DNA of 64,000 nt from NCBI RefSeq assembly GCF_901933205.1, contig NC_044573.1, forward strand, positions 35,684,993-35,748,992, written 5' to 3'. The notes beneath the pieces are model-generated. The model did not search any database, was not told the DNA's origin, and was given only the letters and a program-made list of their open reading frames with translations. Of the stretch, positions 25,222 through 37,481 are shown in pieces. Every line of letters begins with the position of its first letter. Within the stretch, counting starts at the first letter, position 1. Made by a program: the position numbers and the translations under genes. Source of the DNA: Camarhynchus parvulus (taxonomy: Eukaryota > Chordata > Aves > Passeriformes > Thraupidae).

Positions 25222-25446
25222 TTATTTGCCACCTTCCATGCATGAATGGAGGCCAGTGTAGTTCTAGAGATAAATGCCAGTGCCCTCCTAATTACACTGG
25301 TAAACTTTGTCAGATTCCCGTGCAGACTGCCAGTTCTCCAAAACTCTACCATCACCCGCAACAGGTGAACAAGGCTGTAGGATCACAAGTTATCCACTCT
25401 ACTCATACTTTACCTCTGACGATGTCTGGACAGCAAGGTGTAAAAG
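25222..25446 (+). CDS. LTBP1: LTBP1 exon B: EGF-like domain and linker
   Basis: This exon encodes residues 75-149. It begins with the EGF-like domain: six cysteines at about 77, 81, 87, 93, 95 and 104 with the pattern C-x3-C-x5-C-x5-C-x-C-x8-C. It lacks the D-x-N/D-E calcium-binding start, so it is a non-calcium EGF repeat. A sequon NYT sits at N98. The rest is a Gln/His/Pro-rich linker close to the mammalian sequence (HSTHTLPLT). The acceptor ends at 25221, and the donor GTAACT starts at 25447. The exon is 225 bp with phase 1 at both ends, so it could be skipped in frame. The extracellular N-terminal region of LTBP1 contributes to matrix association. Confidence 0.95.
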
Positions 25447-26024
25447 GTAACTTCTTTCTTAATAGGTATTTTTAACTTGTTGGTTTTAATGGATTATTTT
25501 GCGTATTCAACCAGTAACAATAGTGCTGCATCTGCACGTATGAAATATTGGCACCACAACTGGAATTGTGAGCTCACCAGAATGTGAACGTATTTTCCTC
25601 AATGACTGAAATAATAAGAAATAACAGTGTTATTGAAAAGAGGTTGTAGGTAAATTTACTTTGCTTTATGGCACAATTTAATGCAAATTGCAGAGTCAAG
25701 GGATAATGCAGGGGATTTCTTCCAGAAGTGTAGACCTGTTTAAAAAGACAATGTTTGTGGCTGAGCAGAGTCCATAAATTGCAGTGTACCTAGACAGAGA
25801 GTTGCAAGTGATTCCATGATTACTAATGGAGGGAAGAGACCATGCTTTTCAACATAAAAAAATCTTAAATCTAATGTAAAATTAAAGAGACAAGCTGTAT
25901 TTATCTTGAATGACTTAGTAGAGTCTTATTAAGTTAGTTTTGTGGTGAACTACTTAGTGTAGATAGGCCATGATATGATTTACTTAAATAGAACATTCCT
26001 TCCAGGTCAAATAACAATATCATT

Positions 26025-26040
26025 AAAAAAAAAAAAAAAA
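26025..26040. repeat. Poly(A) run, 16 bp
   Basis: An uninterrupted A run. No retroposed gene was recognised directly upstream, so it is recorded only as a homopolymer. Confidence 0.95.
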
Positions 26041-26080
26041 GAGTAGGGTTTTCCTACTGCTAATGCTGTGAAGAAGACAG

Positions 26081-26113
26081 CATTAAAGTCTGAAATGCAT
26101 TAAAGTCTGAAAG
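26081..26113. repeat. Short tandem duplication
   Basis: The unit cattaaagtctgaaatg is followed at once by cattaaagtctgaaag, and then by another partial unit (tctgaag). Confidence 0.85.
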
Positions 26114-26281
26114 TCTGAAGCATGAAAGTTCATTCAGCTTTGGATTACTGTTTCCTCTCGTATTTTTGTTGTGAGGTGAAAGCTTCTGATTACTTTGAAG
26201 AGAAGTGTTGAATTTATTTCTTATGTGTCCTATGGGTCTAGGTAGTATTTTATCTGGGTGCGATCTTGTCCATATAAAGTG

Positions 26282-26390
26282 ATTTTCAAGCATCAAATAT
26301 TGTATGTATTTCCACTATATTTCACAAATGCTTGTTAGATGTTGGCAGCAAAATTATCCAAAGAATTCACCGGCACAGAGCACGCCTTCC
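26282..26390 (+). repeat. 109-bp direct repeat, copy 1
   Basis: This copy matches 29960-30068 at 105 of 109 positions in the same orientation with no gaps. Both ends stop abruptly. The sequence was not recognised as CR1, LTR or a known DNA transposon. See copy 2. Confidence 0.92.
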
Positions 26391-28825
26391 CCTGCAACTC
26401 AGATTCTCAACCTAGGACCTAATGTGAATTTTGTTTGCTTGTTTGAATTGCCAGATCGATTCTTGGTTAAGGATCATTTTAAAATTACTTCTTCAAGGTT
26501 GGTATCTTTGAATAAAAAGAAAATATATAGGGAAAGACGTGAGGAGGTTCAGTTACTGGCAAATAGTTTCTGAATAACATTGCTAGAAGATATTTGTGAT
26601 AAATATAATCTAATGTAGTAATTCGGTATTCAGAAAAGGACAGAGCTGTGCAGGAACTGTTGACAGTATCCTGGAAATGCAATGCTTTGTAAGTACTTTT
26701 GAGTACCTCCTCCATCTGAAGAAGAGACTATAATTACCTAAACATTTAGCAGAGCATCAGTTTATTTCTCTGCCTATGCAGTTCCAGACGAAATAATTTT
26801 AGACAATACCATGGACCACAACACCCAAATTTTTAATACATAGTTATTCTTCAGATTCTTTCCTAAAATGCACAATAGGTTTCTCATTGCTAAAGAGTCT
26901 GACCTCTTGAATATTTTTTCCTGACCTTCAAATCCTCATAGGAATCATTAGTAGTCACAATGCCTTTTCTTCTCTTTACGTGTCCAAATGAGGATGTTGG
27001 ATTGTTGAGAGACGAATATTTTATTTCTTTAAAGGAAAGAATAAAACAATTCATCCTGAAATGGCTGGCAAAAATAAAAATGAGCACATCTAGGCAGTGA
27101 TCCAAGGCCTGGAGAGGATTGTGATAATAATAGTGCATGGGAGAACCCAGCCTAAATTTGATATTTTCAGCATCTGAACATCTCTGGATGGATGGAGACA
27201 CTAAAATAGAGAAATTCAGTGATTTCTTTTGAGAAACTATTTTTGAATCACTGTTTCTTTTGAATCACTATATTTTTTAGATTTAGCAGCTAGAAAAACT
27301 AGTTGAAGGGATCCCTCTTCATACAAAAAATATTGGGGTGAGTTTTGTTCTTTTTACAGACAGACTAGGCTGTCTTGTCTTGCCCTCCAAACCCAGTCTA
27401 ACAGCCTGAAAAGGACCTCACTGCTTCTGCTTATAACGCTGAAGCTTTCCCCTGTGGGTTTGCCTCTGGCAGACCTCATGTAGGTATACATTTTGCTCAT
27501 GGGTTGTTTTCAGCTACAGGCAAGATCTTTACCCTGCAGCCATATTTTGCTGACTTTCTACCATCTTCTTCCTGATGTTTCTGTCTGAGGATGTTGAAAA
27601 TTTTCATAAATGAAACAATGCAGTGTAAAAATAAGTCTGTTTCTTTTAAGGAAGTCCTGTGTGAGACCAATTAATACTGATAATGTGCATAGAGAAATGA
27701 AAATAATGTCAAGAACCAAAAGCCCTTTCTCCAAAATATTATAATTTTACAGTAGCTCCAATAAATGAAATAAGTCTCCTGAGGAGTGGAGCTGAAAATA
27801 CCTAATCAAGTTCTAAAGAACAGTTCAAACTTCAGGAGACAAGGAGATAATCCAGAAGACTGAACAATGCAGTGTGCATCATAGAGAAAGCTGTGTCAAG
27901 TGGTATTTTTTGGTTCTTGATGTTTGGAAGGGGTGCTGCCACTGATGGATTGTGTGGCCTCAAGCAGCCTGTGCAGTACTTGCTGACAAGAGAGGCCCAG
28001 CCAGACACAGGAAATGCTAACTTAGTTATGCAGCTTACAAACTCCATGGCTTGTTACACACCTCTCCTCCCTGCCCACCCCAATAATAATTTGATTTACT
28101 TTAAAGGGCATTTTGTGTTCCAGTGAAAAGAGGCTTAAGGGTCACAAGCAGTTCTGTGCAGGTTGCATTGACTGGAGGGTCTCGGTCTACATACCCAGAC
28201 TTAAAACTGCAACCATATTTAAAAACGGAAGTGTCTGAAAATCATTTCCTCCCCCTTTATCTGCCAAACCCTGAATTCAAAGTTCAACAAAGGGAGTGGT
28301 GATTTTAGATGGTTGAGATGCTGGCAGCTCTTGCAGGGGCGAACTTGGGACTTGGCAGGTATATAAAGATGAAGGGATGAAATCTGAAGCTTTTTCTGTG
28401 TTCCAGAGAAAGATGATGGATCTGAAAATGAAAATAAAGCTTACTATATATCCAAAAATAACCTAGTAGAGTATGAATTCTGGAACTTTGAATGGGATTC
28501 TTATTACACAGTATGACCACAAATATTAATGTCATACCAGCCAATTTGGACATCCATGTTTATCTAGCAGTCTTTACAATCCTATAATGTTGCTCTTTCT
28601 TTCATGAAGATTTTTCGTTTTCTTGCTTTGTTAATGAGATTCAATGTGTTCTTTAGCCTTCCCTCTAACCCCCAAATTCGGGCTTCATTTATATTTCAGT
28701 CACTTCAAGGCACTCTGTAAAAATACTGATTTACAAAAAATAAATGTCTTAGAGGTGCCTAATATGTCTTTTTCACATATTTTATTACCAATTTCTCTTA
28801 CGTGTTTTTCCTTCAATTATTTTAG

Positions 28826-29103
28826 TGAAGTTCCCTCCTAACATAGTGAATATCCATGTGAAACATCCCCCTGAAGCCTCAGTTCAGATCCATCAAGTGT
28901 CAAGGATTGACAGCACATCAACAGGACAAAAAGCGAAAGTACCTCAGCCAGTACATCCACAGGTCTCTTACCAAGGTCTTCCGTATCAGAAGACCCAGAA
29001 AGGACATACAGCTTACACAAATCAACAACCCATTCCTCATATGTTTCCTGTTTCAGTTAAAACTCAGCTTGGGCACTGCTTTCAGGAGACTGTTGGGACA
29101 CAG
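28826..29103 (+). CDS. LTBP1: LTBP1 exon C: linker and first cysteine of the hybrid domain
   Basis: This exon encodes residues 150-242, beginning VKFPPNIVNIHVKHPPEAS, very close to mammalian LTBP1. The middle is a flexible Gln/Pro/His/Thr-rich linker with bird-specific differences. The last residues (GHCFQETVGTQ) supply the first cysteine (C234) of the 8-Cys hybrid domain. The acceptor AG ends at 28825, and the donor GTAAGA starts at 29104. The exon enters in phase 1 but leaves in phase 0 (278 bp), so it cannot be skipped alone without shifting the frame; it must be kept or lost together with exon D. Confidence 0.95.
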
Positions 29104-29634
29104 GTAAGAAATGTTTGCTAAGGCTTGCTGAGACAGGTAGCCTTAAAACTCTATTATAAAGGAATGAAAAAAAAAATCCAACAATTGGAGGGAAAGGACA
29201 CATGTGACATTCTTTTCTGAAAGAAAATTATTTTGAAAATGTAACGTTTTTATTAAGTAACATTTTTCTGAACCTCTTTCTCCTTCAAGATAATGTCTTT
29301 ATTTTCTGTGGACCTGGGTCCCTGACATTTTGGTTTCAATTATTTTTTTCCATAGCTTTTTCTTTTTCTCATGGAAATTCCTATTCAGCAACTTTATATG
29401 TTTTACAGTATTTTAGACTAATGTTTTGAGTCTGTTGAAATGTGACCATTGAATGGAGTAGAAAAATCATGAAAGCCAACTGATTGTTCACTAGAACATT
29501 AAAACCTTAGTTCACTTAAAAACACTATCTTCACATAATGTTATTCATATGACTATTCAAAATTGTGTATCTTCTTTCAATCCTGAAAGCATTTTAATAG
29601 CAACACGTGGTTTTATATTTGCATATATATTTGA

Positions 29635-29654
29635 ATATATATATATAGAGAGAG
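29635..29654. repeat. AT/AG simple repeat
   Basis: An (AT)n run passes directly into a short (AG)n run. Confidence 0.9.
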
Positions 29655-29959
29655 ATTATAAGGATATGTGAAAAGATTATTAAGTCTGTAAAATCCTGTT
29701 ATTTATTGGTTATTACCTTTCTGAAATGTGGCTTTTCAGATCAAATGTCTTTAAGGTGAATGCACGCCTCAGACTGAAATAATGTGTGAGGTTTCACGAA
29801 AAATCACTGGTTTTGGGACTTAATGTTAGAGAATAAGTATGTTGTTTTTCAGGCTAAAAAATACTTTATGAGTCTATCATTGAAGATGTGAATTTTAAGT
29901 TTATCACAAGGGTTGCTTTGCTTTTGGTCCTTCCAGTAATATGCACCTAACGTTAGCCA

Positions 29960-30068
29960 ATTTTCAAGCATCAAATATTGTATGTATTTCCAGTATATTT
30001 CACAAATGCTTGTTAGATGTTGGCAGTAAAATTATCCAAAGAATTCACTGGCACAGAGCATGCCTTCC
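29960..30068 (+). repeat. 109-bp direct repeat, copy 2
   Basis: Differs from copy 1 at four positions. Two of these are CpG in copy 1 and TpG here, so this copy looks like the more decayed version. The two copies lie 3.68 kb apart, on either side of exon C. Confidence 0.92.
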
Positions 30069-33000
30069 ACTCAAAGGGACATCACTCATGGCTCCTGAAA
30101 TGTAGGACTGGAGCAAAATGCCCTTTACAAGTGTTTCTTCTGGCTGCATCTTCCAGCTGAGAGTGAATTTTATTAAAGTCTCTTAAGTTGTGTGCAACCT
30201 CTGCCTTCACCCCACAGAAAAAAGAGGGAAGAGCCCTCAATCCCTTACTCACAGATGGGCAAGGAGGTTGAAAAAGACCAGTAATGGGGAACAGATACGA
30301 GCAGGAGTAGGATGCAGTCAGAAGCAGGGTGAGGGTGACATAGTTGTCAGGTCCTAAGGTGCTGAACTCCACCTGCTATAAGCAGAATGTTGAACTTGAA
30401 ATCAAAGTTCCTTAGTCTCAGTCTCCTGCCATCTCTAACCAGTTGACATGAGGATGCTTAAAAGTAATCCATTCTGCAAAATGCAATGGAAGAAGTTAAT
30501 TTAAATTTAATTTGGTCATTGGACACCAAAGATTTTTTTAGAAGACCAGAGTTAAGTTTGCATATGGCGCATTAAGACTACTAATTTTCAAATGATTGGT
30601 TTGGGATCTACAGTTTTAATTTACACTGATGAGTTCTGTGTGCTTGTCTGTTTCAAGTGTATTAAAATCTTCATTTTTTTTTCAACAAGTGTTAAAGCAC
30701 ATGATCAAATGAAAGTTAAAAAATGAAACAAGGCCTGTGTTTAGGACCATTTATCTCTATTTCCTAAAATGATCAACCTAAGAAGCATGGCATCATAATG
30801 TGCAATCCTAAAAATCTGGAAATAAGTGTGATAATTAATATTGTTTATTATTTTTTTATATTTCTCTTTGTACTCATATATAAAGGAATACAAAGTTACT
30901 TCCTTGGTCTTACACTCTGCAGTGGGCACTGTTTTATCTCCTATCTCCTTTTAAAGGGGGAGAAAAGTGAAAATAAGCTTGCATTACCCTCAGGTTTGAC
31001 TTGGAATCTTACTAAATGCTTAGTCATCAATTTTTATAACTTTTTTTTCAGTATTTCCCTGGAAATACTCGAGAAAAGGTAGTGCCTCCTAGTTTAGAAC
31101 AGGGCATGTTCTCAGTTTTTACAGATTTCATTGATCAGTGTCAATCTTGAAGAAGGGCATAGTAAGGATTTCAGAGGCATTCTGTTACAGTGATGGTTCA
31201 ATTCAGAATTGGAGTTGCGGAATGGCATTTTGTAGAACATTCATTTAGGACCTTGCCATAAATATAGATCTAAGTCACTCATTTACCTTTTAAGTTTGAA
31301 TCTGAAATGTTACTGTTTTTCTTGCAGCCAGTCAATCCTTATTATTTGTGTTGAATATGCCTTGAACTGGGAAAGGCAGGGGTTTTTTTTAAGTGCTTAA
31401 TAGACCTACTCTTAAAGAATTAGCTCTTCAGTTTCTTTCATATTTGCTTTGTTATGTCTGTGGATTCTCTCTGTTTATTCAGATGCAATACTAAAATGAG
31501 CTTTCCCTATTAGTAGCAATGTGTTACAAGTCCTTTCTGGATTTGATACTGGATAATTTTGATACCCATACTTAGTTCAACAATCATCAGTGTTTATACA
31601 TTTTTTTGCAGGGTGGGTTGTGTATTTGGCTCCAGAAATGTTTTATTAAATATCCTGGGATCCTGAGACGACTTCACTGTCTGTAGAGCAGATTGGTTGA
31701 AGGATTTGTGTGTGGCCTCTTGTAGACAAGTCAACTAAGTTGATTAGGGCTTTGCTGAACTTACTCTTGGTCTGCACTAAAAGCACAGGATTAAAACTGT
31801 ATCAGGATCTCTTTTGTGGTTTTGTGTGCATGTGTAGCTTCTAGCATTTTGTGTGTCTCCCCATCCCTTGTTCTCTCCTTCTTCTTCTTCCTTGAATTTC
31901 AGCTGCTCTTCAGTTACAGGTCCTTTCATTTTAGTGCTCTGAGGTTTTTTCATACTCTTCAGTGGAATATTTTTCATCTCCCAGCACATTCTTCCTTGCC
32001 CCACCTTAGTTAAATTCCCTTAATGTATCTCATTCAAAACCAGTAGGATATTCAATTTCCAAGACAGGGCGCATTTTCTGCAGTGAATTTCCAAGCAAGT
32101 GCATACTGTTACAGTCAGCAACTGGAGCCACCTGAACTGAAGTTCAGAGGACATTATGGCACAGACAGTTGGAAATCTGGTCATATTGCCAGGCCTACAA
32201 TCACTTTTCATTAATGACATAGCAATTCTTTCAGACCTTCTCTTTCCTTAGCTGTCTGTAGTATCATAAGTGACTGTAACCAAAGACAGCAACCATGAAA
32301 CAAGCTAGTTAAAGGTGAATGAAAACATGTCAGTCTACCAGCTCAGAAGGACAGGGAGAGTAGAGGGACAAGAGGAATGAAATTTCCCAGTTTAATAAGA
32401 ATAGATAAATAAAGACATAAATTTTTGTAAATACATGTACGCACGTGTGTATGTGTTGTTTAACTGTGATTGTTTTCTGAAGCGTCCTCAGCACTGTGCA
32501 GTAAAGTGGAAAGAAAACTACAAAAGTATCATTACTATTTGAATTTTTAAAAGGTATTATAGGAAGGAAATAGTTTTTTGGATGGTTCTGTTTTGTTCTC
32601 AAGTCAATTCACTTTTCCTGGCTGCCTCTCTTTTCTCTGAGTGGAACACTCAGCATTTATTTCTCCTCTGGGAGATGTTAATGGTGATTGCTCCAGGATA
32701 ACTTATCATGTTACATGGTAGCCCACAATGATACGTCCCACAAAAAAGTTGTGGCTCATCAAACTCTTTCCTAGTACTGCAAAAATTTTTACAGGGTATA
32801 TCATAAACCATGTTAAGCTGCAGCCCATAAACTTACTGTTGACATAAAGATATAGGAAACAAACCTTTACCTAAACTTGCCCGTTTTTATATAGAAAAAT
32901 GATGTAGAGGAAATAGAGACTTGAAGTTGAGAAATGGACATAACGGAAGCAGTAGGAGAAAAATCCCAAATAAGATGGAGAGAGTAAATTTTTGGAGAAC

Positions 33001-36000
33001 ACTCTATAATGGTGCCTTCAAAAGCTGGAGACAGGATGTAGTGTCCTGCAAAATATTTTACAGCCATGTAGTCCTTTATTTCTGAAATCCTGAATTTCTG
33101 AATAATAAAAATGCCTTCATTATGACACAGGATATCTTATTTCCCAAAATCCTTCTACACTGTCTGTGGTGTACCTAGTAAAGGTTGTGTTGATATTCTT
33201 GAATCCTGTTGATTTTGCATTTAATTTCTTTGCATTTAAATCAAGAAAAGAATGCACTTGCCTACTGTCCATGAAAATCCATATAAAGTTAAATGAGCGC
33301 TACTTTTTTCACCCCTTAAGATCACTTTGAAGTGTTTACTAAATATATTCATGTGTTTTCCATTTTCCTATGGTTACTGCATTGCAGTATTATTATCTCT
33401 AAAAGATGGGTTTTACCTCAAAGTTGTTTGGGTCTCTTCATTGCTTCAATGTGAAAAAAAAATTCAAAATGGCAAGAAATTGGAGAAGCTGATAGTGCAA
33501 AAAATTCATCTAAATCAGGCTCTGTCTAGATTCACATGTAATGCTGTGCTCTTCCACAGATATTTTTGGGTATTAGGTTTACAGAAAGAAACTTCTAGCG
33601 ATCCCAGCATCTGTAGTTTAAAAACAAAATTAAAAACCATTGTTATTTTAGAGAGAGACAGATACTGAAGTTGCTTACCTTGATGAAGGGAGCACATAGC
33701 AAAATGTCCAGAAGAGAAGCGGGCTATGAAGTCATGTCTGCCTATGCTCGTTCATTCCTCCTCATGTAACTGCTGAGAGGAACTGGACTGCTCTCTGAAA
33801 TGATCCCTGCAAGAATTTCAGAAAAACTGTGTTCTGATCTCTCCTTCTTGTTGTGGTACTTCAAATTCAAGTCAGTTCCAGGTTGCTGTGTTGGGGTATA
33901 TGTTCCATTCCTCACTTTCCAGTGGTTTGCTGCATGATGCTTTGTGCTTCCCTTGCAAAGTGCTTTAAAAGGTGTTGCAGAAAAGATCCACACTTGTTAC
34001 AGCTCTGTTCAAAAGGACACAAGAGTTAGAGTTGTTTTGGTATCATGAAGTGAAGTTTGGTGGATTATAGTGATACTTTGAAAAATCATCTTGAAGAAAA
34101 TCATAATATAGCATCTATTGCAGACAGAAGAAGTGTATTTTGATAGATGAATGGTTTTAATTAATTGGTTTTAATTATTTAAATGGTTTAATAAATAATA
34201 TTAATGATGAGCACTAGGAAAGACTTTTGAAAATTATTGCATTGTCCATTTTTCAGTGCAATCAAAACACTCACATATGCATTCAAATGTGTTTCAAATG
34301 CTGCTTAGTATGTCTGATCAACAGATATTAGTTAACCAACATCTTAAGTGGGATAAATTTCTACGGAGACAGTTTATTTAATACTTTGTTTCAGCAATGT
34401 CTTTTACAGGAAACGTTTGTTTTGGTTTGAGCAACACATTTCTGTCTGCTGTCAGACTTAATAGACTACAAAATAAAGCCAAATGATAGGTGGCAGCTGG
34501 AAAAGGTCAGAAATTATCAACATTGTATCATGGTCAAGATTCTGACTGCAAATCATTAAGCATTTCCTTCATTCTGACATGGGCATACACTGACTGGGTA
34601 CTTAACTTTAAAAATATGCGTACAGTTTTTAAAAACTGGGCTTAGATAGTTGATGAGTTTTTCATGATGGGAAATATTAAACAAAGGCATCAAAAATTTT
34701 TAGTTAGAAATCAGAAGAGCAAAACATGTTGGTAGCCCTTAAAGCCTAACCCAACATACTGATGCTACTGTGTGCAATACAATCATAGCGTAGTGTGGAA
34801 GTGATGACAGCAGTGATTCGCCTGTTGAAGTTATTCATTCAACTGTAAAGCATCCCTGTCGAACTTCAGATTTAAGAAAACATTTCCTGGGGAGGTAAAT
34901 TTCAGGTATTTTGTTTTTTTGACAGCTGTATGAAATGAACTTTGGTATTTATCTCCTTTAGGAAGGAGAAGTGATACAATTTTGTGCTTCGTACTGGTAC
35001 TTTTTCTCTTAGAGCACTTTTAAAACCTCTTTTCTTTAGAATAGTCTTAAAAATACCATCTCATAAAATAAAATAACTGTCTGGAATTCCTTGAAGCTCA
35101 TGGTTTGGCTTCTGAAGTTCTTAAACAAATAGACTGTCAGAAATTGGTGTGGATTCATTTGCAGGATTAATGTTTCATTTGCAGTAGTTTCTTTGCAAGA
35201 TCAATAGTCTGAAATATCAGAAGATTAAACATGTATCAGATACCAAAAACACCAAACATTGTTTTAATTACTCAAATAGAAGAAAGCTGGATAATTTTTA
35301 CTTGCTTATGAAGAATGTTCTGCTTAAGCCAAAACAAATTCTTTACCAGTTCTTCTGGAAAGTCTGGAAGTAGTTAAGTTTCTATCCTCTACTTATGAGA
35401 CAATGCCTGTTAGTGAGCCAGTGCTACATGGGATAACGCTCTTCATTTGTAACAACCTGTCATTCAGCTGGTCAGTAAGCTAATTAAGTATGTCTGTTAA
35501 TTGTTTCAGTAATACAGTGTATTAAGTTTGAGGTTTCTTGCTCTGTTTGTCGTTCCTATAGGAAAAAAAAAGAAGCAACAATCCAAGGTCTGTGCCTGTT
35601 GAATAGTTTGCAGAAAGTTAAACAGTGTATCCATTCACTTCTGCTATTGTGGTATGTGAAATGCAGTCTTTTGAGCTGAATCCCAGAGTCATTAGCTCAG
35701 GCAAAGCACCTATCAATTTCAATCATAGCTAATCATGTGACACTCCCTTATTTATGTCTATATTGTGGTTTGAACTAACAGCTTGTGACAGGGATTTGTA
35801 GATGGGTCACGCAGGAGCGGGAGTCCCAGGAAACCTTGTGGTCCCTTGGCCAGAATCCTCTGCGGTTCCACTGAGAATAACTGCCAGACTGGGCTCCCTA
35901 CTGCACTTTACAGGGAGCTGAATAAATTTCCTCTACTGCCTTAGCAGATGAGTTGCAAGGATATAATCCTTCCTTTTCCCTGCCATTGGAAATACTTGCA

Positions 36001-37375
36001 GTGCTGGTGGCAATACACAGCTTAGCACTCTTAGGACTGAGGAGATGGGCAGAGGCTGGAGTCTGGACAGGGTAACAGAGAGGTGATGTGGCTTGGGGTG
36101 GCTTTTGTGCAACAGCACAGGGTCAGCCAGAATTTCAGTCTTCCAATGGGAATATTCAGTACTTCCTTCAGTTATATAAAATATTGGCATAGGAGGCCAG
36201 GCACGCATGAGGAAAAATATGTGGATTTGAAACAATACTTTCAGTGTCTCTGAGTGCTTTACCCAGGAAGAACTTTGTTTTATAGCAGTACCATGTGTGC
36301 ATCATACTGCTACTACTGCTGAGCCTCTTTCAGCACAGTTGAGCTCTTTTATACCAAACCTTCATGACTTCTTTGCCTTCTGAACGAGTAAGACTTATTT
36401 CCAAATAATAAGCTTATGACAGAGATATCATTCATGAAAATCTGTACTCTTTTCCAGGAGCCCTCAGGAATACAAGCTAGATTTGTTTAAAATATGTGTA
36501 GATGATGGATAGAAAAGTGTAAATCTAAGATTAAAAAATGGCATTATCTTCCTGCATAGTCCAGCATGCCTGTGTTTAGCTTTCCTGCTTATTTTAGGCC
36601 TATAAGTGTGTGTTGGAGTTGTGTAGAATGGTGAAACAAACTAAAAAATAGTTATGGATTCCTCCAAGTGACTTTTCCAGTCACTTGTGAGTCAGAGACT
36701 GAAAAAGACTGTCTGAAGAGCTAATGAGTTCGTCTTGGTAGTAGGAAGTGTGTTAAGACTTTTAAAGTGGAAAGGAATTACCTATAAAAGTTTTTGAGAA
36801 CTGTAGAAATAGAGCTTCAGTTCCTGTATGCTTAAGGCTGCTGAAAGGAGCGAGCATCTTAAGAAAACATAGCTGGCTAAGGAACAGTTTGTGCAGTGCC
36901 ATGAGTGCTTAGAGTATCTGAAGCACTACTAGATGTACCAGAGAAATCAGGGGTTAGTAGCCACAAAAGAACTCTGTTTCTGCTTGGATTAGGACTTTGC
37001 AGAGCACTCATGTTTTGTGATGTATATCTCCAAAATTACACAGATCTTAAGGCAATAGGAGCCCCATGTGGGAGTTGCTTTTCCTTGTTGCCCAATTTCT
37101 ACAATGATCTGGATGTTAACCAAATTATCATTGATTCTTCAAGCTTTAATTCACCATAGAGGCAGTGGGAGCAGCAGCTTTAATCATTGCCAGCTTTTAC
37201 TGACAGAACTGCAAATCACAGTTGCCAGATGACTCAGACTTTGGCATCCTTATTTTTGCTCATGATTTTTATATGGAAATTTGAAAAAGTTATGACCACA
37301 AAGATCATGATTTTCAGTAGAGTGCAAATACTGTAGCACCACACCTAAATTATAAGTGGGCTTTAGTCCATCTTC

Positions 37376-37481
37376 CTCCTTCTCCCCTCCTTTTTTTTTC
37401 CCTTCTTCTCTTTTAGCTTGTTACAATTAGATGACACGTTTTCTATTTTGGGGAAAAGGGAAAAAAAGTGGGGGGGGGGGG
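37376..37481. repeat. Polypyrimidine stretch and G12 run
   Basis: A nearly pure C/T tract of about 40 nt (37376-37415) lies 55 bp before twelve consecutive G residues (37470-37481). The two are potentially able to form triplex or quadruplex structure. Confidence 0.85.

Larger units (their letters stand above)
25447..28825 (+). other. LTBP1: Intron B-C (3.4 kb)
   Basis: Contains an A16 run (26025-26040), a short tandem repeat (26081-26113) and copy 1 of the 109-bp duplication (26282-26390). No other feature was recognised; the acceptor is attattttag. Confidence 0.88.

Noticed and set aside
26025..26040. A16 run as the tail of a processed pseudogene
   Set aside because: No recognisable coding or RNA sequence upstream and no flanking target duplication was seen.
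35764..35960. Possible LTR fragment (tgtggtttgaac start, AATAAA near 35920)
   Set aside because: No matching end, target duplication or recognised family could be found.
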